Below, in pieces: positions 34,150 to 43,516 of a stretch of DNA of 64,000 nt. This DNA comes from CAMTUH01 sp947084935. GTDB taxonomy: Bacteria > Pseudomonadota > Gammaproteobacteria > Coxiellales > Coxiellaceae. The notes beneath the pieces were generated by a model. That model was given only the letters and a program-made list of their open reading frames with translations. It searched no databases and had not been told where the DNA came from. Made by a program: the position numbers and the translations under genes. Location: assembly GCA_947084935.1 (NCBI GenBank), contig CAMTUH010000003.1, forward strand, positions 136,568 through 200,567, in the 5' to 3' direction. Position 1 is the stretch's first letter. Every line of letters begins with the position of its first letter.

Positions 34150-35355
34150 ATGGATTTTATTGCGCACGTCAAAGAATCGTTAGGAAATTTGGTCACTTCC
34201 AAGTTACGGTCTTTTCTTGCGATTTTGGGAATTTTGGTGGGCACGGCATCAGTGGTGGCGTTGATTACCTCGAGTCAGCTAGCGACCGAGCATGCTCTCC
34301 AGCAGTTTGAAACGTTGGGAACCAATTTGTTAGCCGTGGACGTGCAGACTCAGCCGGCGCAGCAACAAGACGGCGGTCAAACTCAATCGCAGCAACAAAT
34401 TACCCTTGCGGATATACCGAAAATTAAAGCCGCTTCCGATCAAATTGTTTTAATTGCGCCGTACACTAACTTGTATCAATCCATTTATTTCAAGGGACAA
34501 CAAATTCAAGGACAAATTTTAGGCGCCACGGCTGATTTGGCGAAGATTGTAAAGATAGAAATCGCAAAAGGTCGGTTTGTGTCTTACCTAGATAAGAACA
34601 GTTTTTATTGCGTTATTGGGGACAGTATCGCCAAAGATTTTTCGTCGCAAGGTATCACAGACCCGATTGGCAGACAGATTTTGATTGGCAACTTTGTATT
34701 TACCGTTATTGGTGTAGCCAAGCCGTGGCAACCGAACTGGTTTTTATTTGCGGATATTAATAAAGGTGTGGTTATTCCGTTGGGAACTTCTTATTTGTTG
34801 AGTAAATACTCAGAAATCGATAATTTATTGTTTCGGCTGATTGAAAATCCCGATGTTGACCAAGTGCAGAGTGCGCTGAGTCAGAAGATGACCCAATTAT
34901 ATCCCGACTTGAAAGTAACCTTCCGAAATCCGAATCAAATTATCAACATCATGCAAAAACAACAAGTCACGTTTACGTGGTTGCTCGGTTCCATTGGTGG
35001 TATTTCGCTGATTGTAGGTGGTATTGGCGTGATGAACATCATGTTGGTATCGGTGGTTGAGCGTCGTCGAGAAATCGGTATTCGAATGGCCATCGGAGCA
35101 ACGCGCTCGGATATTCGCCAAATGTTTTTAATTGAGGCAATTATTTTAACCGTGCTTGGTGGTATTCTGGGAATTATTGTTGGAATTATTATTGCGTCAA
35201 TACTGGCTTTTGTGACGGGCTGGGAGTTTCATATTTTATTTTTGCCGCCCATCTTGGGTTTTGTCGTTTCGGTTATAGTGGGTATTGTTTCTGGCTTTTA
35301 TCCCGCCTACCGCGCATCAAAACTCGATCCGATTGAAACTTTACGAGGAGAGTAA
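34150..35355 (+). CDS. ABC exporter permease (MacB/FtsX type)
   Basis: 401-aa inner-membrane protein with a first helix at about 20-42 (SKLRSFLAILGILVGTASVVAL), a periplasmic MacB-like domain with a Gln-rich loop, and three C-terminal helices of the FtsX domain. The FtsX signature is GGIGVMNIMLVSVVERRREIGIRMAIGA followed by the FYPAYRASKLDPIETLRGE end. With the adaptor and TolC-like protein it should form a tripartite exporter; substrates of this class range from macrolides to peptides and lipids and cannot be told here. Confidence 0.93.
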   Translation: MDFIAHVKESLGNLVTSKLRSFLAILGILVGTASVVALITSSQLATEHALQQFETLGTNLLAVDVQTQPAQQQDGGQTQSQQQITLADIPKIKAASDQIVLIAPYTNLYQSIYFKGQQIQGQILGATADLAKIVKIEIAKGRFVSYLDKNSFYCVIGDSIAKDFSSQGITDPIGRQILIGNFVFTVIGVAKPWQPNWFLFADINKGVVIPLGTSYLLSKYSEIDNLLFRLIENPDVDQVQSALSQKMTQLYPDLKVTFRNPNQIINIMQKQQVTFTWLLGSIGGISLIVGGIGVMNIMLVSVVERRREIGIRMAIGATRSDIRQMFLIEAIILTVLGGILGIIVGIIIASILAFVTGWEFHILFLPPILGFVVSVIVGIVSGFYPAYRASKLDPIETLRGE

Positions 35356-35368
35356 GCGGTTCGATGGG

Positions 35369-35476
35369 TTTGGTGTTTGCGGTAACTCCCTCTCGACACG
35401 CCGTGAATACGTCCCTGTAGGCTCGGGCGCTGCTCCTGCAGCGCACGGTCTCGCGGGAGTCACCTCAAACACCAAA
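35369..35476. repeat. 108-bp element with unique 22-nt outer arms
   Basis: Left arm (35369-35390, starting TTTGGTGTTTG) and right arm (35455-35476) are complementary at 20 of 22 positions. The core contains CTCGACACGCCGTGAATACG and GCTGCTCCTGCAGC, a kind of repeat seen dispersed in other proteobacteria. It lies 14 bp after the exporter operon and may work as a transcription-end hairpin. Confidence 0.75.
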
Positions 35477-35517
35477 AAACAATTAACACTGAAGCGAGCG
35501 GATCCTTTTGCAGCTTG

Positions 35518-35596
35518 TAGCCTTGATGGAGCCATGCGGAATCAAGGAATTCAATTCCCGGGTTACGCCCCGAAGCAGGGGCTGCACCCAGGCTAC
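35518..35596. repeat. GTAGCC-type palindromic repeat
   Basis: Starts GTAGCCTTGATGGAGC and ends CACCCAGGCTAC with internal GGGTTACGCC/GGGGCTGCACCC pairing; same family as the copies at 38187 and 46554. With the preceding element it fills the 250-bp gap between the exporter permease and the KimA-like gene. Confidence 0.8.
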
Positions 35597-35609
35597 AATT
35601 CACGCCGAA

Positions 35610-37553
35610 TTACACCTTTAATTTTAACGGCAGGATTAACATTTTCAGCCCCATGCCCTGCAATCGTCGTTCAATGATATTTGCGATGTCGCTGTGCAGG
35701 AAACGGGTGAACCAATTTTCGACGGGATAAATGTAGCGCGACGCAAAGAAAATCGCGTTCGGGTATTTTTTATTGACTTCAGCCGCTAATTTTGAAATTT
35801 CTTCAACGGCATCGGTGCCAAAGCGATTGTAAGATTCAGAGGCGAAACCCTGCATTTGCGCATATTTTACTAAGTAATCGAGAATCCCGTCTGTTTGCTC
35901 TTTGAGTTTTTTCAGCGCTTCCTCACTGCCGAAACTACCCATGTCCACTTCGCCCGTGCTGATGAAAATGAGGTTATGATAAAAGTGGGGAAACATCCGC
36001 GTCACCCACAAGAGCGAATGCATGGTTGCTCCAATTTCTTTAACCAAAAATACGGCCGTTGGTTTTTGCGTGTCGATATGAACGGGAGACATTTTCTTAG
36101 TCCCCAGTGGAATACTGAGTTCTTGATTGAGTTTTTTCTTCAACTCGTTGAAACGATCGTAATGGCGCTTGATGATAATTCCGCAGGAAATAGTGCCCGT
36201 GGTTACTACGACCGTGATCCATCCCCCCAACTCAAATTTGCTAAAAAGCGTAATCACCAAAATGCAAACGCAAACAATTAATGCGACGACGGCCAAAATC
36301 CATTGCGGAAACCACAGCTTTTCACGCTTGCGGTGACGAATCCAGTAAACGGAAAGACCCAAAAGTGACATCGTAAAAGTCAAAAATACGTTCATGCTGT
36401 ATAAGACGACGAGAAAATCCACACGCCCTTCGGTGACGAGTAAAATCACGAGCGCAGCGAGTCCGAAAAACACGAGGCCGTTTTGAGTGACCAGTCGGCT
36501 GGATAACAGTCCGAATCGACGCGGCACCCACGAATCCATGGACATGTTAGCCAGTACGGCGGGGCCACCCAAAAATCCCGTGTTTGCAGCCACAACAAGC
36601 AGACCGGCTTCAAAGACCAGCAAGATGACGAGCCCGATGTGTGGATAAGGCCAGGTGCTTAAAATAGAATGGAAAACCACTGCATTCAAAGTTTGACCCG
36701 GGGTGGGTTCGGCGTTCCAAAGCAGATAATTCAGGATGATACCACCAGCCACTAAACTCAAAGAAATGGCCATGTACAGCATAGTTACTGAACCCGTTTT
36801 CACGCGAGGCTCTGCGAGGATGTTGACGTTATTAGAAACGGCTTCCAACCCGGTGTACGTTCCAGCGCCGAGTGAATAAGCGCGCATAAAAAGCGCTACT
36901 ACAAATACCCATCCAAACAGTTGAACGTGTTGGCGTGTTTCAATAATGGAATTTCGAAAAACAAAGCTTAATTGGTCGCTGTGCAAAGTGATTCCCATCA
37001 CTAGGACAATAATATGCGTAATAAAAAATCCAAGAAAAATAATCATTAGTATTTTGATGGATTCCTTAGCGCCTCGCAAATTAATCATGAGCAAAAACAA
37101 TAATATCAAAGGTTCGGCAATAATTTTGTAGGGCTGGTAATAGACGGGAAGCAAGCTAAATAAAGCATCGATGCCCGCCGCGATGGAAATCGCAATAGTC
37201 AGCACGTAATCGATAATCAACGCGGCGCCAGAAACTAATCCGGCGTGCGGGCCTAATAATTTTGACGCGACTTTATATCCGCCGCCGCCGTTTGGGAACA
37301 ATCGAATGACCTGGTTGTAAGCGAGGGAGATCAAAAACACCGTGACGGCCGTTGCAATGGCGAGGTAAATGGCTAAGTGCGTGTGTTCGCCCAGCGCATA
37401 AAACGCTTGCTCGGGGCCGTAACACGAAGAAGATAATCCGTCTGCTCCTAAGCCGATCCAAGCGAGAAACGCAATTAAGGCAATATTCCGCCGCGTTTCT
37501 TTTTTCATTGGGTCGCGGGGTTTTCCAAGAAGTATTTGCCGTATATTCAGCAT
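35610..37553 (-). CDS. APC-superfamily permease, KimA/YdaO-like potassium transporter candidate
   Basis: 647-aa protein with about 12 membrane helices (to residue ~460) and a soluble C-terminal domain of ~170 residues. KimA-like landmarks in order are the N-terminal GKP segment, GADGLSSSCYGPEQAF, FPNGGGGYKVAS, the IDYVLTIAISIAAGIDAL helix, TYTGLEAVSNNV and LLVVAANTGFLGGP. KimA imports potassium by proton symport in Bacillus. Substrate assignment is inference, since general amino-acid permeases share the fold. It is coupled to the upstream thioesterase gene by a 1-bp overlap. Confidence 0.78.
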   Translation of the reverse strand: MLNIRQILLGKPRDPMKKETRRNIALIAFLAWIGLGADGLSSSCYGPEQAFYALGEHTHLAIYLAIATAVTVFLISLAYNQVIRLFPNGGGGYKVASKLLGPHAGLVSGAALIIDYVLTIAISIAAGIDALFSLLPVYYQPYKIIAEPLILLFLLMINLRGAKESIKILMIIFLGFFITHIIVLVMGITLHSDQLSFVFRNSIIETRQHVQLFGWVFVVALFMRAYSLGAGTYTGLEAVSNNVNILAEPRVKTGSVTMLYMAISLSLVAGGIILNYLLWNAEPTPGQTLNAVVFHSILSTWPYPHIGLVILLVFEAGLLVVAANTGFLGGPAVLANMSMDSWVPRRFGLLSSRLVTQNGLVFFGLAALVILLVTEGRVDFLVVLYSMNVFLTFTMSLLGLSVYWIRHRKREKLWFPQWILAVVALIVCVCILVITLFSKFELGGWITVVVTTGTISCGIIIKRHYDRFNELKKKLNQELSIPLGTKKMSPVHIDTQKPTAVFLVKEIGATMHSLLWVTRMFPHFYHNLIFISTGEVDMGSFGSEEALKKLKEQTDGILDYLVKYAQMQGFASESYNRFGTDAVEEISKLAAEVNKKYPNAIFFASRYIYPVENWFTRFLHSDIANIIERRLQGMGLKMLILPLKLKV

Positions 37554-38038
37554 TAGGATTGTTTTTTTCTTTCTAAGTGTGCTTTGGCCAATTTTATTCG
37601 CGTTTCGCGACGAATTTCTGCCTCTTCAAAACGACTTTTTTCTGTTTCCGTGTGAACCGATAGCGGTTTTATTGCCACGGGCTTTAAATTTTCGTCAACA
37701 GCGACCATAGTAAAATAACAGGAGTTTGTGTGCCGTTTTTTTCGCGTTACTAAATTTTCTGCAATGACTTTAATGCCAATTTCCATAGAAGTGCGGCCAA
37801 CAAAATTAACGTTGGCGTAACACGTAATAAGCTCGCCCACGTAAATCGGCTCCTTGAAGAAAACATTATCCACGGATAAAGTCACCACGTAACGGCCACT
37901 GTAACGGGCGGCACAAGCGTACGCGACTTGGTCGATGAATTTCAAGAGATATCCGCCGTGAATGTTACCGGCAAAGTTCACCTTTTCGGGGGTCATCACT
38001 TCGGACATGGAGAGGGATCGGTGGTCGTCGTTTTCCAT
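37553..38038 (-). CDS. Acyl-CoA thioesterase, YciA-like hotdog protein
   Basis: 161-aa single hotdog domain. The VNFAGNIHGGYLLKFIDQVAYACAARYSG segment carries the helix and catalytic Asp region, and FKEPIYVGELITCYANVNFVGRTSMEIGI is the second conserved block. The C-terminus is basic and Glu-rich (EAEIRRETRIKLAKAHLERKKQ). It probably hydrolyses cytosolic acyl-CoAs. Its stop overlaps the start of the permease gene. Confidence 0.88.
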   Translation of the reverse strand: MENDDHRSLSMSEVMTPEKVNFAGNIHGGYLLKFIDQVAYACAARYSGRYVVTLSVDNVFFKEPIYVGELITCYANVNFVGRTSMEIGIKVIAENLVTRKKRHTNSCYFTMVAVDENLKPVAIKPLSVHTETEKSRFEEAEIRRETRIKLAKAHLERKKQS

Positions 38039-38361
38039 AACGGGCCTCGTAATTCCTGTGTGTATAAATTATATAGATGATAACATGTCCTTCCTGAAAC
38101 CAAAATGGAAGGGTTTTTCGTCTGGCTTTGCCGTTGGGCCTCGCTGTAGGTTGGGCTGAATGAAATGAAGCCCAACGAATTAGGGTGTAGCCTTGATGGA
38201 GCGAAGCATAATCAAGGAATTCCTGAGTTCCTGGGTTACGCAGGGCTGCACCCAGGCTACAAATTTGCTCCATCAAAGCTACGAATTTTTCTAAAATCAA
38301 TCGGTTGTCACCCAAATACCCCCGAGTTACAGACAACCAATTATTGTTTCTGTGATATATT
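38039..38361. repeat. Repeat-filled intergenic region upstream of polA
   Basis: No gene is seen in these 323 bp. It holds three hairpins: GTTGGGCT/AGCCCAAC (38150-38176), a nested GTAGCCTTGATGGAGC element (38187-38282) with inner CCTGGGT/ACCCAGG, and GGTTGTC/GACAACC (38303-38338). The last lies 24 bp before the polA start and may belong to its leader; a TATATT-like -10 sits next to the start codon. Confidence 0.75.
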
Positions 38362-41061
38362 ATGAGCCCTATGAAAAACCCTACGGATAAGCCATTTATA
38401 CTGGTGGACGGGTCCTCGTACCTGTTTCGCGCCTATTATGCATTGCCTCCGCTGACGAATTCTCATGGGCAACCGACCGGTGCTATTTATGGTGTGATTA
38501 ATATGTTGAAAAAATTAGTCGCGGATTATCAGCCAGAACACATCGCGGTCGTGTTTGACCCCAAAGGGAAAACGTTTCGAAACGACTTGTACCCTGCTTA
38601 TAAAGCTAATCGCGTGGCCATGCCGGATGAGTTGCGAACGCAGATCAAACCGCTGTTTGAAGTCATTAAAGCGCTGGGGTTACCGCTTGTCATCGAAGAG
38701 GGTTACGAAGCGGACGACGTCATTGCCACGTTAGCCGAAAAAGCACAGCAGTTGCACATGCCGGTGCTCGTTTCCACGGGTGATAAAGACCTGGCGCAAA
38801 TTGTGAATGATCAAGTCACGCTGATTAACACCATGACCGATCGAGAATTAAATCCCAAGGGCGTTCAAGAAAAATTTGGTGTCACGCCCGAACAAATGAT
38901 TGATTATTTAACTTTAGTGGGAGACACGAGCGATAATCTTCCCGGTATTCCCAAAGTAGGCCCAAAAACGGCAGTGAAATGGCTCGCCACGTACGGAACT
39001 TTAGAAAATATCATTAAACGTGCAGACGAAATTTCCGGTAAAGTGGGCGAAAATCTGCGTGGTCATTTAAACGATATCCCGTTAATGCGCCAATTGGTGA
39101 CGGTGATATCGAATTTGAAAATTTCAGAAAAACCGACGGATTTGGTTCGCGGCGATTACGATCGCGAGAAACTCATTCAATTATTTACTGAGTTAGAATT
39201 TAAATCGTGGCTCGCGGAATTACTCAGCAATCAGAATGAAATTACTGAAAAAAAGGAACAATATGCCACCCTTTTTGATGAAAAGGCTTTTGAAGCATGG
39301 CTTGAAAAGCTTTCAAAATCCGAAGAATTTGCCTTTGATACCGAAACCACCAGTTTAGACCCCATGCACGCGAAACTGGTTGGCGTTTCCTTTTCAGTAA
39401 AACCGGGAGAAGCTGCGTATGTTCCTTTGTGTCACGATTATTTAGGCGCGCCCAAACAACTGCAGAAAACCTGGGTTCTGAATAAACTGAAATCCCTGCT
39501 GGGGGATCCGGCTCGTACGCTCATCGGTCAAAACATCAAATACGACATGCACGTGTTGGCGAATGAGGGTGTGGAAATTAAGGCGAAATTACGCGATACG
39601 CTTCTGGAATCGTACGTGTTAAACAGCACCGGGACACGACACGATCTCAACAGCTTATCGTTAAAATATTTGGGCAAGAAGATGATTACCTTTGAAGACA
39701 TCGCAGGCAAAGGCGTGAAACAACTGACCTTTAATGAGATTTCCATCAACACGGCCTCCACGTATGCCGCTGAAGACGCTGATTTTACCTTGCAATTGGA
39801 TCATAAGCTCATTCCACTCATCGAGAAAGAAAAAACTTTTAAAAAAGTGTTTGAACACATTGAAATGCCGCTAATGCCAATTTTGGCGCGAATAGAAAGA
39901 CACGGCGTGTTAATTGATGCCGAGATGTTACGTGCGCAGAGTGAAGAATTGAATACACGCATCGCTGAATGCGAACGAGAAGCGTATCAGTTGGCAGGGC
40001 GTGAATTTAATCTGGGGTCACCAAAACAATTGCAGACAATTTTATACGATGAGCTGAAATTACCGATTCTGAAGAAAACGCCGGGAGGGCAGCCCTCCAC
40101 GGCAGAGTTTGTGTTGCAGGATTTGGCGTTCGACTATCCCTTGCCAAAAGTCATTTTGGAATACCGCAGTTTAAGTAAATTAAAATCGACTTATACTGAT
40201 CGTTTGCCTGAGCAAGTTCATCCCACTACGGGTCGTGTGCATACGTCGTATAATCAAGCCGTCACGTCAACGGGACGATTATCGTCCAATAACCCTAATT
40301 TGCAGAATATTCCCGTTCGAACCGAAGAAGGCCGTAAAATTCGTCGTGCTTTTATTGCGCCCCCGGGGTTCCATATGGTTGCGGCGGATTATTCGCAAAT
40401 TGAACTGCGCATCATCGCGCATATTTCAAAAGAACCGAATTTAATTAAAGCGTTTGAACAATCCCTCGATATTCACAGTGCGACGGCGGCGGAAGTATTT
40501 TCCGTGAAAATCGATCAAGTGACGTCCGAGCAACGGCGTCGTGCAAAGGCCATCAATTTTGGATTGCTGTACGGAATGTCGAGTTTTGGCTTGTCCAAGC
40601 AATTGGGTATCGAACGTAATTTGGCGCAGAAATATATCGACATCTATTTTCAACGGTATCCTAAAGTGCACGAATACATGCAGCAGATTCGTGCCGTTGC
40701 CGCCAGTCAAGGGTACGTGGAAACTTTGTTTGGACGTCGTGTGTATTTACCCGATATTCATTCCGCGAACGTGCAGCGCCGTCGGGCGGCAGAGCGCGCA
40801 GCAATTAACGCGCCGATGCAGGGCACGGCGGCCGATATGATTAAAATCGCGATGATTGCGATTGATCATTGGCTTGAGCATGATAGAGTAGATGCGCACA
40901 TGGTTATGCAAGTTCACGATGAATTAGTATTCGAGGTCGCGAAAAAAGACCTTTCTACCGTAGTCGTGCAAATCAAATCCTTGATGGAACAGGCTGCCCC
41001 ACTAACGGTACCGTTAGTAGTTGATATTGGGGTAGGTAATAATTGGGATGAGGCGCATTAG
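38362..41061 (+). CDS. polA: DNA polymerase I
   Basis: 899-aa repair and Okazaki-fragment polymerase. The 5'-3' nuclease domain (about 1-300) opens LVDGSSYLFRAYYALPPL and has EADDVIATLA and GDTSDNLPGIPKVGPKTA. The 3'-5' proofreading domain keeps the acidic pair in AFDTETTSLD, so proofreading is likely active. Polymerase motifs A (AADYSQIELRIIAH), B (RRRAKAINFGLLYG) and C (MQVHDELVFEV) are complete. An ATG three codons in (38371) is an alternative start. Confidence 0.97.
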   Translation: MSPMKNPTDKPFILVDGSSYLFRAYYALPPLTNSHGQPTGAIYGVINMLKKLVADYQPEHIAVVFDPKGKTFRNDLYPAYKANRVAMPDELRTQIKPLFEVIKALGLPLVIEEGYEADDVIATLAEKAQQLHMPVLVSTGDKDLAQIVNDQVTLINTMTDRELNPKGVQEKFGVTPEQMIDYLTLVGDTSDNLPGIPKVGPKTAVKWLATYGTLENIIKRADEISGKVGENLRGHLNDIPLMRQLVTVISNLKISEKPTDLVRGDYDREKLIQLFTELEFKSWLAELLSNQNEITEKKEQYATLFDEKAFEAWLEKLSKSEEFAFDTETTSLDPMHAKLVGVSFSVKPGEAAYVPLCHDYLGAPKQLQKTWVLNKLKSLLGDPARTLIGQNIKYDMHVLANEGVEIKAKLRDTLLESYVLNSTGTRHDLNSLSLKYLGKKMITFEDIAGKGVKQLTFNEISINTASTYAAEDADFTLQLDHKLIPLIEKEKTFKKVFEHIEMPLMPILARIERHGVLIDAEMLRAQSEELNTRIAECEREAYQLAGREFNLGSPKQLQTILYDELKLPILKKTPGGQPSTAEFVLQDLAFDYPLPKVILEYRSLSKLKSTYTDRLPEQVHPTTGRVHTSYNQAVTSTGRLSSNNPNLQNIPVRTEEGRKIRRAFIAPPGFHMVAADYSQIELRIIAHISKEPNLIKAFEQSLDIHSATAAEVFSVKIDQVTSEQRRRAKAINFGLLYGMSSFGLSKQLGIERNLAQKYIDIYFQRYPKVHEYMQQIRAVAASQGYVETLFGRRVYLPDIHSANVQRRRAAERAAINAPMQGTAADMIKIAMIAIDHWLEHDRVDAHMVMQVHDELVFEVAKKDLSTVVVQIKSLMEQAAPLTVPLVVDIGVGNNWDEAH

Positions 41062-41098
41062 GCCTAGTCAGTAATAAAATTACCCAGGAGATAAAAAT

Positions 41099-41452
41099 AT
41101 GCGTGATGATCAGGAATTAACGCGACAAAATCAACGCGAACCCGCGTCTACTTGGGGAATATGTATTGCATTATTTCTCCTGATTTGGGGGGTGGTTGAG
41201 GGAATATCACTGGCTGATAATATAGAGGATGGGAGTCTGGGTGTTGAGGGTTGGGCAAAATGGGCGGTTTCAGCAGGCTTGTGGCTTGCCTGTTTGTCAG
41301 GTTGTGGCGCTTGTTGGTACCGAAGCTCTGCGTCACCAGCACCTTCCGTTGGTTTTTACAGGCAGGACGTGTACAGAGCATATCTTAGTAGCGGTATTGA
41401 TAATGACGACGAGGGCACCGATGACGATGAAAGCAGTGCCCATGGTCTATGA
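41099..41452 (+). CDS. Small membrane protein with acidic C-terminus, unknown
   Basis: 117-aa protein with a good ribosome site (AGGAG, 8 bp before the ATG). Two hydrophobic segments (about 20-38 and 53-72) are separated by a short acidic loop, and the C-terminal tail is strongly acidic (GIDNDDEGTDDDESSAHGL). No family recognised. The acidic end resembles the glutamate/aspartate-rich C-termini of Dot/Icm effectors, but this is weak evidence. It lies between polA and convergent glmS. Confidence 0.6.
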   Translation: MRDDQELTRQNQREPASTWGICIALFLLIWGVVEGISLADNIEDGSLGVEGWAKWAVSAGLWLACLSGCGACWYRSSASPAPSVGFYRQDVYRAYLSSGIDNDDEGTDDDESSAHGL

Positions 41453-41463
41453 GAATGAGCCTT

Positions 41464-43296
41464 TTATTCAACCGTAACGGATTTCGCTAAATTGCGTGGT
41501 TGATCTACGTCAGTGCCTTTCAGAACAGCAATATGATAGGCCAATAACTGCAACGGAACGGTGTAGGCAATGGGTGTTAAAACATCCGGTATGCTCGGCA
41601 TTTTAATGAGCGTGTGATGTTCCGATTGCGGTTGCCAGGACACACTTTTATCCATAAACACAAATAATTCGCCGCCCCTCGCTTGCACTTCTTGCATATT
41701 CGATTCGAGTTTTTCGATGAGATGATCGTTCGGTGCGACCACGATCACGGGCATGCCTTTGTCGACCAACGCTAAGGGGCCGTGTTTCAATTCACCCGCG
41801 GGGTAAGCTTCCGCGTGCATGTAGGAAATTTCTTTTAATTTTAACGCGCCTTCTAAAGCGATGGGAAAAAGCGCGCCGCGACCTAAAAATAAGGCGTGTT
41901 CTTTATCCACAAATCGCTTGGATAATTGTTTAATGGTGGAATCCAGTCGCAAGGTTTCTTGCAGCAACGATGGCAAGCGACGTAATTCTTCGATAGTTTT
42001 GTCGGAATTCCAGTTTGTCTTCTTTGATTGAAACAGCATGGTGAGCATCAATAACACCACTAACTGCGTGGTGAACGTTTTAGTCGCGGCAACACCGATT
42101 TCATTACCGGCGCGCGTTAAAAAAACTAACTCCGCTTCGCGCGCAATCGAGCTGGTGGGGACATTGCAAATGCCCATGGTGGCTGCGTAGCCCAATTTTT
42201 TTGCTTGTCGCAACGCCGCCAGTGTATCAGCGGTTTCACCCGATTGAGATAAGGCAATGAATAAAGTGTTCGGTTCGACGACGGCCTTTCGATAACGATT
42301 TTCACTGGCAATTTCAACTTGGCAAGGCATGCCGGCCAATCCTTCCAACCAATAGCGCCCCACTAAAGCCGCGTGATGGCTGGTGCCGCACGCAACGATT
42401 TGAATACGGTTTATTTTATTTAAAATCATTTCCGCATTATGTCCGAAACTTTGCGGATGTACGTGGTGGTTAATCAGATGGCCACTAATCGTATCGAGCA
42501 CGCTTTGGGGCTGATCGAAAATTTCTTTTTGCATGTAGTGGCGGTACTTTCCTTTACTCGTTGTATCGCGGCCGGTTTTTATCGTATGCGCCGATCGTTT
42601 TGTTACCGTGTCGTGTTCATCGTAAATCGCGACAGAATTAAGTTCAATTTTGGCGATATCCCCTTCTTCCAAATAAATGAAACGCTGCGTAACGGGAAGC
42701 AATGCCAGAGGGTCGGATGCAATAAAATTCTCGCCGACGCCTTCGCCGATCACGAGCGGGCTGCCTCGTCGAACGGCGTACAGTGTTTTGGGTTCGTTAA
42801 TCGTAATGATGCCCAGTGCGTAAGCGCCCACCAATTCTTTCGCAACGCGTTGAATCGCAGGTAACAACGATTTTTTATCTTTGCTGTAATGATGGAGTAA
42901 ATGCGCAATGACTTCCGTATCCGTTTCGGATGTAAATGCGTAGCCGAGTTTTATCAGTTTTTGTCGGAGTTTATCGTGATTTTCGATGATGCCGTTATGA
43001 ACCACTGCTATGGTGTTTTCCGAGCAATGCGGGTGGGCATTGGTTTCTGTGGGTTTGCCGTGCGTGGCCCATCGGGTGTGGGCGATGCCCACCGACCCTT
43101 GCAGCGGCCTTTTTTCTAATTGTGCTTCAAGCGCACTCACTTTGCCTTTCACGCGAAGACGCTGAATTTTAGCTGTTTTTGGATGCAGAATGGCGACGCC
43201 CGCCGAATCGTAACCGCGGTATTCCAGCCGTTTTAAACCTTCGAGTAAGAGTTCAGCAATGTCTCGCTGTGCTGTAGCACCAACTATCCCGCACAT
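41464..43296 (-). CDS. glmS: Glutamine--fructose-6-phosphate aminotransferase (isomerizing)
   Basis: 610-aa enzyme making glucosamine 6-phosphate, the first step toward peptidoglycan and LPS amino sugars. The Ntn glutaminase nucleophile is Cys2 (MCGIVGATAQ), with HTRWATHGKPTETNAHPH following. Two SIS isomerase domains contain CGTSHHAALVGRYW, ALSQSGETADTLAAL and the C-terminal DQPRNLAKSVTVE. Length equals E. coli (609 aa). Confidence 0.97.
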   Translation of the reverse strand: MCGIVGATAQRDIAELLLEGLKRLEYRGYDSAGVAILHPKTAKIQRLRVKGKVSALEAQLEKRPLQGSVGIAHTRWATHGKPTETNAHPHCSENTIAVVHNGIIENHDKLRQKLIKLGYAFTSETDTEVIAHLLHHYSKDKKSLLPAIQRVAKELVGAYALGIITINEPKTLYAVRRGSPLVIGEGVGENFIASDPLALLPVTQRFIYLEEGDIAKIELNSVAIYDEHDTVTKRSAHTIKTGRDTTSKGKYRHYMQKEIFDQPQSVLDTISGHLINHHVHPQSFGHNAEMILNKINRIQIVACGTSHHAALVGRYWLEGLAGMPCQVEIASENRYRKAVVEPNTLFIALSQSGETADTLAALRQAKKLGYAATMGICNVPTSSIAREAELVFLTRAGNEIGVAATKTFTTQLVVLLMLTMLFQSKKTNWNSDKTIEELRRLPSLLQETLRLDSTIKQLSKRFVDKEHALFLGRGALFPIALEGALKLKEISYMHAEAYPAGELKHGPLALVDKGMPVIVVAPNDHLIEKLESNMQEVQARGGELFVFMDKSVSWQPQSEHHTLIKMPSIPDVLTPIAYTVPLQLLAYHIAVLKGTDVDQPRNLAKSVTVE

Positions 43297-43516
43297 AGTG
43301 GCTCCTTTTTTAAATTATCATACACCACCTCTATTAAAAGTGTCGTACTTTTCTGCAAATTCGCCCTTAGAGGGTGGCGTGCAGGCCGTCGCCTTCAATG
43401 TGGATCCCCGTGTCTCGGCCGTGAAAATTCACTCGCACGAGGATGACGGGTAGTAATTGCACCCCCTCAGGAGAAACGTTATTATCTCCCTTCTAAAAAG
43501 ACACAGGAATGCCCTC
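43297..43516. other. Intergenic leader between glmS and tkt, partly repeat-derived
   Basis: 220 bp between divergent glmS and tkt. The stretch 43370-43450 reads on the minus strand as GTCATCCTCGTGCGAG ... GGGGATCCACATT, resembling one half of the palindromic family in the element at 18741-18934. No gene, and no riboswitch fold that I recognise. Promoters for both flanking genes must lie here. Confidence 0.4.

Noticed and set aside
43297..43516. Long leader of tkt as a riboswitch
   Set aside because: The conserved-looking stretch resembles half of a dispersed palindromic repeat; no known aptamer fold is visible.
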